64,000 bases of DNA from Brachypodium distachyon (lineage: Eukaryota; Streptophyta; Magnoliopsida; Poales; Poaceae), in NCBI RefSeq assembly GCF_000005505.3, contig NC_016134.3, forward strand, positions 17,962,624 through 18,026,623, given 5' to 3'. The notes beneath the pieces were generated by a model. That model did not search any database, was not told the DNA's origin, and was given only the letters and a program-made list of their open reading frames with translations. Positions 36,241 to 48,372 of the stretch are shown in pieces (within the stretch, counting starts at the first letter, position 1; every line of letters starts with the position of its first letter). The position numbers and the translations under genes were made by a program.

Positions 36241-36700
36241 GGATCATCAGGTTGAAAACCTGCAGAACGACAACAATTTGCAATTAGCCATCCGTCTGGA
36301 ACTAAATCATTTGTTTCTTTTGCAAAATCCCCCAAAATCTTCCTATCGTAGCACAGTTGCCCTCCTACCCCTAATACCTTTCCTCGCTGGCTCACTGCCT
36401 CGATCTGAACCCTCATCGATGGCAGCCCGGATGATACCCCGGCGGCCACCTCGGCCGCGGCTACCGCGAGGGCCTCCCCAGTTCCGACCCGCTGGACGAC
36501 CTCCCCCACAAGGCCACAACTTCCCAACCTGCCTCGACGGTCTCCGGCACGTCGTCCCGACCTGCCTCGCCGGCGGCCCCGAAGCCGAATGGACGAGGCC
36601 CTCGAGCGCAATCCCGATGACGCCTCACGCGAGGGACAAAACATTCTAGATTTCGCCCCAAATCATCAACATCAGAGATTCAGAGGACAATGACAGTTTG
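36241..36700. other. GC-rich open stretch, unassigned
   Basis: A GC-rich block opens on both strands (36278-36649 plus, 36129-36644 minus). The plus frame from the ATG at 36420 is Pro/Arg-rich; another plus frame reads MDEALERNPDD near 36590. None matches a family I know. It may be a remnant of a 5' exon or simply a GC island, and I do not assign a gene. Confidence 0.25.
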
Positions 36701-38333
36701 AAAGTGTTGGAACAAGGTCTCTGTGTTCTGTGTTGCCTGTACCATGTCACTGAATATGTGATAAAACTCAGGCATCACAGTCTAAAAGTGTTTATTAGAG
36801 ATCATAGTCTGAAAGTGTGATTATCTTGTCCATGTACATAACATAGCATGGACTACCATTAATCTCAGTTACTTCATGAAACTAAGGAGCAGCCTTGAGA
36901 ACAAATACGTCTTGTGACATGCATCTGTACTCTAAACTGATTCTACTTTGTTGGACAAGAAGCTGTTTGTGCGGTTTGTTCTCGCTTTAATTTCTTGCCG
37001 GAGGGAAGTTTGTGCGATTTTTTACCCCTGATACATGCTACTAGAGGCCAATAGCCCAAGCAAATGATGAATCAATGAGCTTTAATACAATAGATGGATG
37101 TGCTCACAGCCTGACAAAGGTTGCTAGTAGATACATTTCTCCCAGGCTATATAGATGTTGCTCCTTGCTATGCAAGTTTTATTCGAGGTGCCAATTCCAG
37201 ACTCAAGTATCTGAACAAGAAAATAAGAAACGAATGTGGCAAAAACACAAATTCTCATGCATTGCAAATAATTCAATCAATGAAAAGCTGCCCTTTTATG
37301 TATGAAGTTCTGCTGATAATTTCTCCCAGGTGCCAATTGCTACTTGCAATGTACATGACACTTGACACTTGAATGAGTCAAGCTATGGTATCAGGTTTAA
37401 CTGAACTGAGACAAACATGATGCTCCAGCTGTTTCCAAGACTCCATTCCACACTCAACAAGTAATAAAAAATTACATGAAACCAGTTTGACAAAAACACA
37501 AGTTCTCATGCATTACAAAATTCAGTACATCAAAGATATTGGTATTATCCGTAAAAATGAAATTGCTATTAATAACTCATATGCACATGCAGCTGTGTGC
37601 ATCGTATGCACATGAAGTTCAATGATTAAAATAACAGGAAGCACACATCTGTGTACGACATATATTAAGATTGACTTTATTTCAGTACTCTTCAACCTGA
37701 AAACGCATGTGTGCAAGTCAAGCCACAATCAGCAGCAGTACGGCTTTGTAGTTTGGAGAACAACCGTACAAGGGAAAAGGCCATGGAGATCAAGATCGTT
37801 GCATCTTGATCTCTGTGGGGAGGAGGTCAAGCAGGTTCCCTCCGATGGTGTGGAACCCGATTTGCCGGCCCTAATTCCGGCCGTCATGCCGATCGATCTC
37901 ACTTTATGCCACGGGAGTAGTTTTGCCAGAGGAGTCGGGAGTTGGGGAAGATGGCATACACTGGGGGGTTTTTGGCATATTTTCAGGTTAAGTTGGCTTG
38001 AGATGGACGGTTCTTTGCAAGTTTGCCGTGGAAACACTCTCACACGGTTGATTTAAATCGGTTGGCTTAGACTCAAGGGATACACGGATGCATTCAAATG
38101 GCCGGATTCACCAGATACGGCGCCATATTTATTTGATATTGTAGATGTTAGTATTTTTTTTCCTTGTCTTTTGTACATGTGCCGTTTCAGATGGCATAGT
38201 AATTTTTGGAATACATGTCTGTAATTACAAATAGTACTATATCGGTCCAATAAAAATATGTTTAAATGTCGCGCGCACAATGTGCGGGCCACTGTGCTAT
38301 TTGGTGCTAAAAAAGCATGTCGCCCAGGTCTCA
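36701..38333. other. Intergenic DNA with a local direct repeat
   Basis: No gene recognised. CAAAAACACAAATTCTCATGC at about 37241 recurs with one change at about 37493, each followed by related sequence. Open frames at 37622-38056 (both strands) lack recognisable motifs. Confidence 0.4.
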
Positions 38334-38725
38334 TTACCTTACCAGGGAGGGTAGCTTTCAGAGTGAGAAGGAAGGCAGGGAAAAGACCTCCTGACCTTCA
38401 AGAAGCAAAAGACACAATTCTAAATAAACGGTATGGAGTTCCACTGAGTAAATAAAAAGGCAAAGGGATGCTGCACTGCATACAGGGCAGAGAATGCCAA
38501 CCTTGGTTATGATGCTGAAGCATAGAGCACTGTTGTTGCTTGACGAACTTCTCGCGTCATAGCTGACATAAGATTGCACGATCGGGGTGTGCTTGTGCAG
38601 CACTAGTGGGATAGCAACAACACACTGCAGAGAAAATGTACAAGTTCCAGGTTCCTTATGGTAAGGTCCAGGCTTAATTAGCCACCTGTAAGGTAACAGG
38701 GAGAAGTTTCTGGCAACTTGAGAAT
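38334..38725. repeat. Dispersed duplicate A (partner at 46409)
   Basis: This stretch is collinear with 46409-47005. Shared blocks include TACCTTACCAG, GGGTAGCTTTCAGAGTGAGA, GGTATGGAGTTCCACTGA, GCTGACATAAGATTGCACG-like and TTAGCCACCTGTAAGGTA. The two copies are clearly diverged. The partner lies just downstream of the germin-like pseudogene, so this may be the relic of a once longer duplicated unit. Confidence 0.75.
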
Positions 38726-38949
38726 ACAAGTAGGACTTTAACAACTTGAGTTTAGAAAATCTCTTTTCGGCAGATGAAATCTTCATTAGCTAGCCATGAT
38801 CCATGAGCATTAGCTAGCCATGACCCATGAGGAAAAAAGATTTAGGATCCAAATCGTGTATTTTCAAACTGTAGTGACTAACTTGCCTCCTTTGAAATAG
38901 AATTATAACCGCGGGTACATTTTACTCAACAAGAAAATATATATCTAAA

Positions 38950-40334
38950 TTCTATCAACATCTCCCTTTGGGTCTGCGCAAGCAATCGGCTTCTCAACTC
39001 CAACCTCTGGTGGATAAGGTGGCCAACAAGTTGCAAACGTGGACTGCTCCTTTGCTCTCTTCGGGTGGTCGGCTGATTTTGGCCAAGTCCACGCTTTCGG
39101 CGATGCCCATCTATACGATGTTCTCGCTTGATCTGCCGATTAAGACGATTGAGAGCATCAATAAGATTTGCCGAGGGTTTCTGTGGCGTGGTCTAAAGGA
39201 GGCTAGAGGCGAACACTGTCTGGTGGCTTGGGACAAGGTCTGCTCTCCGAAAGAATTTGGGGGCCTCGGTCTTCCAAACTTGCGGTGGTTAAACCTTGCT
39301 CTCCGGGCAAGATGGTGTTGGCTACGCAAAGTGGAGCCCTGCAGACTGTGGGGGGAGTTCCAGCTACAACTTCCTCCAATTGTCTGCGAAATTGCTGATG
39401 CGGCCATGACTGTCTCGGTGGGAGATGGGCATGATACCTCGTTTTGGAATGACCGTTGGCTCCATGGTGGTATGCTGGTGGACCTTGCACCGACGTTGTC
39501 CAGGTATTTTATCGAGCACGGCGCTGCGTATGACAGTGGCAGAGGCGCTCACCGACAATGGATGGGTGAGACACGTCAATCCTAACCTTTTGGAGCAGGC
39601 CATTCGTGAGTTTTTGGAGGTGTGGAGGCTGGTCAGCCGGTGGGTGCTTACGGACGAGAGGTATTCCTTTCGGTGGGGGTGGACGTCTTCCGGCTCCTAC
39701 ACCGCCTCTTCTTCCTATGCGGCATTCTTTGGAGGGAGAGAGGTCACCCCATGTGCGGTGGATCTTTGGAGATCGAGGGCACCCATGTGTTGTAAATTCT
39801 TTGTGTGGCTGGTTCTTCAGAACCGTTGTTGGACGGCCGATAGGTTGGCACGCAAAGGCCTTCCTCATCCAACGCGCTGCCCACTTTGCAATCAGATGCC
39901 GGAATCCATTGCTCATCTCATGCTGGGCTGCATCTTTGCTCAGCAGATCTAGTTCAAAATTCTCGAGCACTGGAGGAAGCCTGATTGGCAGCCCAGCTGG
40001 GATAGCTCCCCGGCTGAGTGGTGGGCGGACCTGAGGGTGGATGCTTCTGGTATCATCCTCATTTGATGGTCTATCCGGAAGCTTAGGAACGCAATTGTCT
40101 TTGATGGTGCGCGGCTGGAGAGCTTGAGTACTCTCCATGTGATTGAGACTGAGGGTAGACACTGGTGGCATGCGGCTCTCTTCAAAGGGCACAGAGATGG
40201 TAGCTCAGTGGGTAGGATGTGGCGTCCGTGTGAGTGATTGTATAACTTGCACGCCCTAGCGGCGTTGTAACTACTCTGCAGTCTCTCTTCTTCAATATAT
40301 GATACATCCTCTTGGATGTATTCTAGAAAAAAAA
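38950..40334 (+). mobile_element. 5'-truncated LINE (L1-clade)
   Basis: Only the C-terminal part of ORF2 remains: LPLGLRKQSASQLQPLVDKV, GGRLILAKSTLSAMPIYTMF, ICRGFLWRG and the RT-associated zinc-binding stretch FFVWLVLQNRCWTADRLARK with CPLCNQ. The open frames 38968-39585 and 39425-39952 overlap in different frames, so there is a frameshift near 39500. A terminal frame ends YNLHALAAL and stop at about 40260. A 3' UTR and eight A end at 40334. No clean target duplication was found, and the left edge is approximate. Confidence 0.82.
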
Positions 40335-42330
40335 TGCAACGTATAAAACTTAGGTATAGAATGAACGGTATCCAACTCGTACGACACTGATGCATCACGT
40401 ACAACCAAGTGACAAACATATACAGTACTAGTTAGGAGCCCGTGCTTTGCTACGGTAAAATAATATGTGAACATTAGAAGATAAGACATAGCTCGCCTTT
40501 TTCTCTTTCTGATTCCTTGCTCTCTCGACTTCTAAGGCAAGGCCCTTACTTTGTTTTAACTACATAATGGTGATGGATGACGGCACACCAAAATTATAGA
40601 GTGAAGACATGTGACAATTAAACATTTTATCCCAAATGCAACTGCATTTCAACAATTCATCAATAATCTTCAGCTATACAGAAACATAAAAGTGAAAAGC
40701 AAGTAAATGATCATGTGCAAATTAGGCTTGGAAACAAATGAGTCGATTAAATATGAAGAATTATGTTTATCTCCAGACACCCACGAGTAGTACAGATTGG
40801 TTTTACATTTAAAATTCAATAGGATCACAAAAGACAAAGCAAGAGAAGTCATTACAGAAATCCTAGAAAACTATCTATATATAATGATATGAAGTACCTC
40901 CGGTTACACTACAGACAAATATGTATCTATATATCTTTTCGTTTATGCGGTAAAGATGGCGTCCATTCCATTCATCAAACAATAAAATAGTATAATCTTT
41001 CCGGAAGACTGGATACGGTTTGGTTCACAATAGAAATGTAATTCTTCTATTTCTCTTCCTCGTCATCTGGCTTCGTCTCACTTTCTCCCCTTATCTTGGT
41101 TCGACTCGCATGCATGACAAACAAATTAATTATGGATAACAAAGTAAATAACCAAATAAATTAATTGATGAATTGTTGAAATGAATAGTACTGCCTTAAG
41201 ACTAATGGCTCAAACTATCAAGATATGAATAGTACTTCTTTAAGACTAATGGAACATAGGTGACACAAACTTAGAGCTTACCGCCGGATCATTGGCATCT
41301 TACCTTTTGCAGGAAGCACCATTATTTCTAAAAATTGCATGTGAAAATTAACATGGCAAGTAAAATAATAACCCGTCTCTTGTCCCTGGTGGAACCCATG
41401 TTGTTGCAGTGAAATTTAGGAAAGGGACAGACAAATTGTTGCCTAATTAAATTTCAGATGTTAATAGACTTCATTGCAGTTTTCCTACTTCTAGTATATT
41501 CTTGCAAGCAATGTTCACCCATAAGAATATCAAATTGTATGGTCACTAACTTACCACAAAACAAAAACAAAGCAGAAATTCTGGTCCATTACGCCATTAA
41601 TTACCAACTATTTGTTTCCAACTTTGAAGCAAAAACCATTGTCAGATGACTAATAACTTTTATCGCTTCAAAACCAAAACCAAGCATGAACTACACATCA
41701 CTGGAAAACTGAAGAGTACCCTTAATGCACTATAGAAATAATAACATGGTTATCCAGGTTTGACTACTAAATAAAACCTGAAACAGTATTTAAGACATTT
41801 TAATCATTTGATCATGTAGAGCTGTAGTGCTATGCTGATTGCATGATTAAGAATCAGATCAAGAAAAATGATTCAAAATACAGCTAGGAAAACCCCTGAG
41901 ATCACAAATATTAAGCTACGGATAATCTCAGAGTCAGAATCGGATAGGGATACCTTTGTAATGGATGGAAGGAGGCAGAACATATGTTTCATCTTGGAGA
42001 AGAAAAACATTGGGGGCACCACCACTAATCTCAGAATCGGATAGGGATACCTTTTGTAATGGATGGAAGTACCAAGATGACTAATGCATCAAGGCTCAAA
42101 GGGACTAAACAGTACTGTGGATTGAAATCTTAAAAAGGAACATAGGAATTTTTTTATGCTACTTGCATTACAGAAATCCGCCTAAAACAAATGTTGAGTT
42201 TTTATGCTACCTGTGGTATAGAAAAAGATATTGAATTTTTATGCTACAGTCAATATTGCCTTTCCCCACAAGTCACAAATAAATACCCAATGAGCTGCTC
42301 AGAAGCTTACCTATATAAAGGATAAATTAG
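40335..42330. other. Intergenic AT-rich DNA
   Basis: No gene. GCCCGTGCTTTGCTACGG at about 40438-40455 resembles a terminus often seen in grass Mutator-like elements, but no partner is fixed. A direct repeat of about 40 bp (AGAATCGGATAGGGATACC, then TTGTAATGGATGGAAG) occurs at about 41935 and 42033. Confidence 0.45.
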
Positions 42331-42930
42331 CACCGGACGGAGCATACTCTGTCAGTTCCCCTCATAAATTGAAATAGATCATATGAACTTATGAAGAGAA
42401 TGTCGCTATAGAGAAGGAGAGGTAGAGGGGCTGCCGCTAACTCCGTCGGACGAGGCTGCCTCACGCTGGACGAGCCCATCCAGGTTTCTAAACTAAAGAT
42501 CATCAGATAGAAACATTTGGCTCAATGGCCAATGGCGCTGATACTCGTCATCAGAACAACTGAACAAGCATTATAAAATTAAAAGCAAACCGGAAACGAA
42601 CACACATCCTACGTGCTATAGCACACAACGCCTACACGAAGCAAACAGCCAGCAAAAGCATGGAGACACAGCGCATGGCCATCTCCACGGCGCCCACTCT
42701 TCCACAGCGCAACGGGGAGGTGCCAAGCTCAACGTCAACGGACAGCGACGGCGGAGCCGACCTCGACAGGGAGCTCCGCATCGGTGACGTTCTCGACCAG
42801 GAGCACGGCCGTGGAGAGCGGAGGCGTGGAGATCTCGTAAGGCGACGTTGGCTGCAAAGTGTGAAAGATCGGTATGGTCGGTTAGGGGGGCGGGAATAAG
42901 CGACTAACAAATTTTAACTTTTGTTCTTTT
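42331..42930. other. GC-richer stretch, unassigned
   Basis: Open frames on both strands (42660-42899 plus, 42632-42910 minus) show no recognised motif. I see no supported gene. Confidence 0.3.
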
Positions 42931-43760
42931 TTTTTCTTGAAAAATACAAATGCTTAATCCTAAGGCTCACTAGATTTTCTAAAGTGAATGCGACCCTAGC
43001 ATGAAGTGCAATAGCCGAAGCAAAATATAGTCAATGAAGTAAAACAAGTAAGTAAAGGGGTAAGAATGATCCACCCGGAAGACGAAGATTTACTCCGGAG
43101 TTCCACCTTTTGGGAGGTGTACGTCTCCGTTTGGAGGAGTGCTCTACCACAAAGGTAGAGGCGCCACAAAAGCTCACTCTATTTGTCTCTCAAAACACCA
43201 CAAAGGTGAGGTGAGTTCCACTAATGGCTTCCTTGAAGGCAAACGCCGAACCATTACAAACAAGAAGAAAGGCACAAATCCACAACTTAATTGGAGGCTC
43301 CTTCCCGAATTCTCAAGCACTTCCTCACAAGATTGGAGGCCTTGAAGAGACATCTTCCGGCCAGAGATCCCAAAATCCCAAGAGTAACAAAATCCACTAA
43401 GAAAAACGAGGGGAATCAACTTTTGATTTGGTGAAACCCTAGATCAGGCTCTTCTCAACCCTTCCTCAAAGTATTAGCTTGGGGGATGCAGTAGGGAGAG
43501 AGATCTCGAGATTTGAAGCTTATGGAGATGAAGAACAATGGGAAATGTCGGGCTTGGAGCCGTTGGGGACGAAGACCCCCTTTTATAGGAGTCCCTGAAA
43601 TCTGCCCGTATGTGCAATTTAAGCACAGGTACTGTACCACTACCGCAACAGGTCAGTAGCGTATTGCTACCTCCCAGCCATGGTGCGGTACCGGGGCGGT
43701 ACTACCGGCCTAGGCAGACCGGTACTGCCGCCCTGGAATGAACACAGACAGATCCCTTTA
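42931..43760 (-). mobile_element. LTR-like remnant, minus strand
   Basis: Read on the minus strand this resembles a retrotransposon LTR and leader: a TATAAAAGGG-like site at about 43588, pyrimidine-rich leader, GGTTTCACC and long non-coding tail, with no open pol. No second LTR is in the window. Similarity to Triticeae gypsy LTRs is from memory and unconfirmed. Confidence 0.35.
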
Positions 43761-44669
43761 GGCTCAAGACAGGGTTTTAGTTTATCTTCACTGATGGGTT
43801 TGTAGGCTATTTGGTGGGTGCAATCTGGTGGTTGTGTGTACGTGAAATTGATTCACCCAAGCCTTCCCAAATGGGCTCCCTCTTTATAGTACGGATTTTC
43901 CTATGACTTGATAAAACAAAAGGCATATATCCTTCTACGTTTCTTTCCTTTTTGAGGGCAACGAACCGCTTTGCTTGATTTTATATAATTTCTGAAAACA
44001 CTTAGCATACGGTTAGTCCACATATTATGTTGTCATTAACACCAAAACTCATTAGGGATCGAAATGCCCTTTCAACGTGGGCGGCGGCGGTCCATATCCT
44101 CTCTACCTCTCGTTGCCTCTCTCCTTCTCTGTTGCGACAGAAGAGACGAACGTTTTTCGACATGCTGCGTGCCGCAGCTCGGTCCCAAATGTCAGTCTGG
44201 CTATGTGACCTGTCCATTGTTAGCTCACTTTCTCTCCCTTATATCTTCACCCTGCGACCTCCCGAAGCTCCATAAGTCTCTTCATCGATCTCAGCCAAGC
44301 TTGTCCTGACGACTTCGCCGCCTGGTCGCAATTTTCTGTTGGGCTATCTGAAATTGCAGAAATGATGTTGATTTTATCGATCAAGGAATCCACACTTTTT
44401 GCATGTTATCTTCAAATCCACACATATTGGATTCGTCTAACTTTTCTGCTTCCTGCACGCCTGCGGGAACCTTTGGCTAATGGATGCAACTGTCTAAAGA
44501 TCGTATCTCGGGATATCTTCAACCGAGTTGGCTGGTGGTGTACTAGACGCTTAGATGCATAGACGCAAATTATATGACTTGCTTCTTTTTAACGTTGCAA
44601 TAAAAATAGTTGCGTGCATCTACTGATGCATGCAGAGGCCGGGATCACTTCCCTTCTTCGAAAAAAAAA
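43761..44669 (+). mobile_element. Probable LINE or retroposon 3' end with A-tail
   Basis: The right end reads GATGCATGCAGAGGCCGGGA, then CCCTTCTTCG and nine A ending at about 44669. It is the same 3' block as in the minus-strand tails at 2527, 53592 and 58448. The left edge and any target duplication are unknown, so the body (perhaps from about 44100) is a guess. The rest of the stretch has no recognised gene. Confidence 0.4.
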
Positions 44670-45217
44670 CTCAGCCTGCATGCTTTACACTAATCATGCA
44701 GCAATAGCCCAATGGAATACATTTTAGGTACAAAAACGAAGTGCAATAGCCCATAAAGCAGTCTAAAAACATGAAAGTTTTAAAGGAAATGAAAATTCAT
44801 CCGAATGTTTTTGGAAGTTTGTCAAAAACAAAATGGAAGCTCCAACATAGGAAATTTGGAAGTTCATTAAAAAAGTACAAGTCCGTCCCAGAAATTTTGG
44901 AAGTTTGTCCCTAGGAATTTAAAAAATTGTCAACATTGTTGAAAACTCATACACAATTTGAAACGTCATTCTTAAAAAAAATGGGAGCCTATTTCGAATT
45001 TCTAGCTAGAGGAATTTTAGACTATTCTCTTTTTAGAAAAGTTAAAAAAATAGAAAAGGAGAAAGGCCCAAGAGAAGCCCAATAACATATGGGCTGGGAG
45101 GGAGGAAAACCACGCCTGCTCAAAAGCAAAAAAGAAAAAAAAAACCATGCGTTGGCCCCAATTGGGAATTTGACGTGGCCTTGCTTTCCACCATAGCTCT
45201 AAACTAGCACGCACCCT

Positions 45218-45905
45218 AACTAAGTTCGGAGTAATCGACACGCCAGTTCTGAAACTCTAGCCGCCGGAAGCTAGAGCCGTCGAAGCAGCGATTTTCTTTC
45301 GGTTCCCCTCGTCTTCGATCGCCGATCCGGCATCGGGTGACGAAAGGAACATAGATCAACGTCTGGCTGTCGTTTTTGTACCTACTTCGCGAGGTTTTGT
45401 GTCCTCGTGACAGCGTCCTGGCGGAGGAGGCGACGTCGTATGGAATAATTGTCTTCCGACTCCATCCTCTTACTGACGTAGTCAACACATCTACTCCATG
45501 GAGCTTGTGGATCTAGCGGTTTGTTTTTTCGCTATTTTGGTCCTCTTCCATGTCGGTTCGGCGACGAATCAAGGTTCGACAACCTGACTTGCAAGGGGTG
45601 TGTCCCCGGCCAAAGTTATAGGTTCTCATTGGTTGCGGTGAGCGAATCACGTGGCTATTTGAAACCAACAAGTTTAGTCCAGCTTGCGCAGGTCTGGTCT
45701 TCTTCAATTTCATCACCAGAGACATGGAGAAATTTCAAGATACGGATGATGGATTTAGAGATTTTTACTTCAAAGAATCTCGATGTAATTTTTAGTTTCA
45801 TTTGGGATATTTGTTGTTGTTTATTTCAGTTTTTCAATCCTTTGTACTCTTTTTATCGATTCAATAAAGCCAAATGTTTCTAAAAAAAAACTAAGTACGG
45901 AGTAA
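45218..45905 (+). mobile_element. Processed-mRNA-like retrocopy with 17-bp target duplication
   Basis: A 654-bp insert (45235-45888) ends in a poly(A) run about 20 bases after AATAAA (near 45863). It is flanked by AACTAAGTTCGGAGTAA (45218-45234) and AACTAAGTACGGAGTAA (45889-45905), one mismatch in 17. Poly(A) signal plus A-tail plus target duplication fits an mRNA reverse-transcribed in trans, or a non-autonomous retroposon. Its short open frames (for example 45521-45883) give no recognisable protein, so the parent gene is unknown. Confidence 0.75.
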
Positions 45906-46408
45906 GAGTTTCTCTAAAACGAAAAGCAAAAATTCATGAGTTTCTGTTGACTGTCATCGTTCGCAAGACCAGTTCTACCACATAATTCAGCAATAGAAGG
46001 AAAAGTGAACACTTGGCACCAATATGAGGGATTCAAGTTGATGTTACCTTCTACTCCGGATCATGCAAACACAGTTGACCACCAAACGAGCTATCTAATT
46101 GCTCCCGTGGTCAACAATATAGCACTGCAACCCTTGAGGAAGTATCCGGTGATCCAAGCTCCGTGGTGCTACACTGGTCCAAATGCAAAGATACAAACAA
46201 TCATGAAAAGATTTGACAAATCAGCACAAAAACTTTACCACACCGCAAAATTGACATACAAACTCAACCTACACCTTTGAGAGCTTTTCTTCTCTTTTTT
46301 TCTTCTTCTCAATACTCCGATCGAAACAGCCAATAGCACTGAATACTTTATCCGTGACCTTCAATAATTAACCATATCAGTTGCAAAAGCATCTTACGAA
46401 AGTAGTCT
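45906..46408. other. Intergenic DNA with dispersed repeat
   Basis: No gene is supported. 45988-46036 matches 19789-19845 closely. An open frame at 46005-46280 has no recognised features. Confidence 0.4.
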
Positions 46409-47005
46409 TACCTTACCAGTGAGGGTAGCTTTCAGAGTGAGAAGGAAGGCAGGGCAAAGAAAGAGACCTCCTCACCTTCAAGAAGAAACGGATAACATAG
46501 TAAACAAATGGTATGGAGTTCCACTGATTAAAGCAAAAGGCCAAAGGAATGCTACTCTGCATACGCTCCAGAGATGCTGAAGCAAAGAGAATGGCTCTTG
46601 ATTGACGACCTTCCAATGTCACAACTGACATAAGATTGCACGGTTGGGGCGTGCTTGAGCTGAGAAAGCAACAACATCACGCACAGATAATGTACAGGGT
46701 CGAGGTTTCCGTTCTTTTTTTTCATGGAATCCAGGCTTACTTAGCCACCTGTAAGGTACTCCCTCCGTTCCATAATATGAGGCGCGCACGCGTCCCTAAA
46801 TCAATTGATTAATTAAATATGTATGTTTCTTAGCAAAAAGTATATCATTTGATTCGTTATCAAAAGAACTTTCTAATGATATAATCTTTTCATTATTTAA
46901 TTTATATTTAGTTAGCTAAACTGATGATCGAGAGATGCGTGCGTTCCTCATGTTATGGGACCAAGGGAGTAGTAGAGAGATGTTTCTGAACTCAATCTTT
47001 GTGTG
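46409..47005. repeat. Dispersed duplicate B (partner at 38334)
   Basis: Collinear with 38334-38725. Similarity runs to GCCACCTGTAAGGTA at 46757, is broken by a Stowaway MITE, and resumes beyond 46971. The MITE therefore inserted after the duplication. Confidence 0.75.
46759..46969. mobile_element. Stowaway MITE, complete
   Basis: A 211-bp element with CTCCCTCCGTTCCATAA at one end and TTATGGGACCAAGGGAG at the other, flanked by TA (46757-46758 and 46970-46971). AT-rich middle, no coding sequence. Confidence 0.9.
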
Positions 47006-47191
47006 TTGCCATGGTGATCTTTCAGATTCAGGGCCACCGTTGCTACAGAAATTAAAAAGCTAGTACACATTGTAGTACCACTGGAGTGAAATTCTGTTCA
47101 TATATAGAACCAGATTGAAACTTAAAAATCACAATTCGTGAATCAATTTGGAGATACTTATATCCGCTGTCTTGACTAGTTTCATGATTAA

Positions 47192-47867
47192 TCAGCAAGG
47201 CCTTTGCAAATTGGTAGTATAGTTGTCAATCATTTCCATCTCTCTGAACTTCATCATCCTGGCCATCAGCCGGTCAACCACATCTGAATCGGGTGCAAAT
47301 ATTGCATGGGTGGTACCAACCACACCAGGGTTCTGACTGTTGAGCACCTGAGGCGAGAACGTCGTCACGAGACTGAACCCATAGTTGATGATGAAATGCA
47401 CCAAGCCACGGGGAAAGATTAACACATCCCCCTTAGCCAATGTCATCTGAAACATCTTACCTCCGGTGTCGAAAAAGCCAGCAAGCACGCTGCCAGCAGG
47501 CACAGAAATCCTCTCTGACACCCTGGGATGAGTGGGGAAGCACTGCTCCACAGGGGGCGAAGTCAGCCCGTGCCATCTACAGGCCAATGGTGTTCAGGCC
47601 AGAGAACTCAGTGGCAATGACAAAGTTTACCGATGACCAGACTATGTTGTCTACTACATCTCCGGCGTGGTTGAGAAGCAATGTCTTGAAATCAGATGCC
47701 ATTATGGTGCTAGGCTGCTTGCAAGGGAAACCATTGATGAAGAGTTTCCTTTCACTCTGTGGTGCCATAGGGCACACATCCTGAAGAGATGGACTATCTG
47801 ATAGGCTTGCTGCTGTATAGAGACCAAGCAAAATAATGCAGGAAAACAGGACAGTGGAGAGCTTCAT
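47192..47867 (-). pseudogene. Germin-like protein, disrupted
   Basis: Germin-like proteins are secreted manganese-binding cupins of the cell wall; some have superoxide dismutase or oxalate oxidase activity. On the minus strand the ATG at 47867 opens a signal peptide (MKLSTVLFSCIILLG, then small residues), followed by SPSLQDVCPMAP, NGFPCKQPS and SGLNTIGL. There a TAG (47581-47579) replaces the codon expected before MARADFAP. A frameshift follows at the first cupin box (about 47545), where the histidine motif splits between PHS and HPRVSE. The second frame stays open to the stop at 47192 and has the second cupin box GDVLIFPRGLVHFIINYG. Total length fits a normal gene of about 225 codons, so two small lesions killed it. 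Confirmation would need a second assembly. Confidence 0.88.
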
Positions 47868-48372
47868 CTCTTGGAGTTCTTGGACACAGAAATGGAGGAG
47901 CGACACATGGGTTAAATAATGTGATGAAAAAGGAGTGGAACAAAAGTTAAATTAGTGTAATGTAGCTTGTATAAGATTCTTAGAGTTCACTGCAGAATCT
48001 GCTTTGGGTTGTGGCCAAGGCAAAGAACATATATACTTCTAATATAAAGAAAGGCACAGCAGCTGTCCTACATTACAACTGCGAAGAGAGTCCAGATCCA
48101 AAGAACATCTCTGATTTTTCAAGATATAGTTCGGTACAAGTGGATCAATTAAGCAAGATAGGCCATAACCACCAGATACTATCTAACTTGGGTGTACAAC
48201 ATCTGAGCTTCCATAAATTTTTACTGTTCATAGGCAGAAACAAGGGATAGCTAACCAAGCATCTGTTGAATGCCCTAAAAAACCATGGGCATGAAACAGA
48301 CAACATGGTTTACTGTAGTCATCAGCCAATGTGGAAACCTTGAGTTGCATCTGACTCAAACTGCTGAAGCAA
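47868..48372. other. Spacer between the germin-like pseudogene and the VTT gene
   Basis: About 500 bases with no gene. It contains the upstream side of the germin-like pseudogene and the 3' side of the VTT gene, both on the minus strand. No terminal motifs were recognised. Confidence 0.5.
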
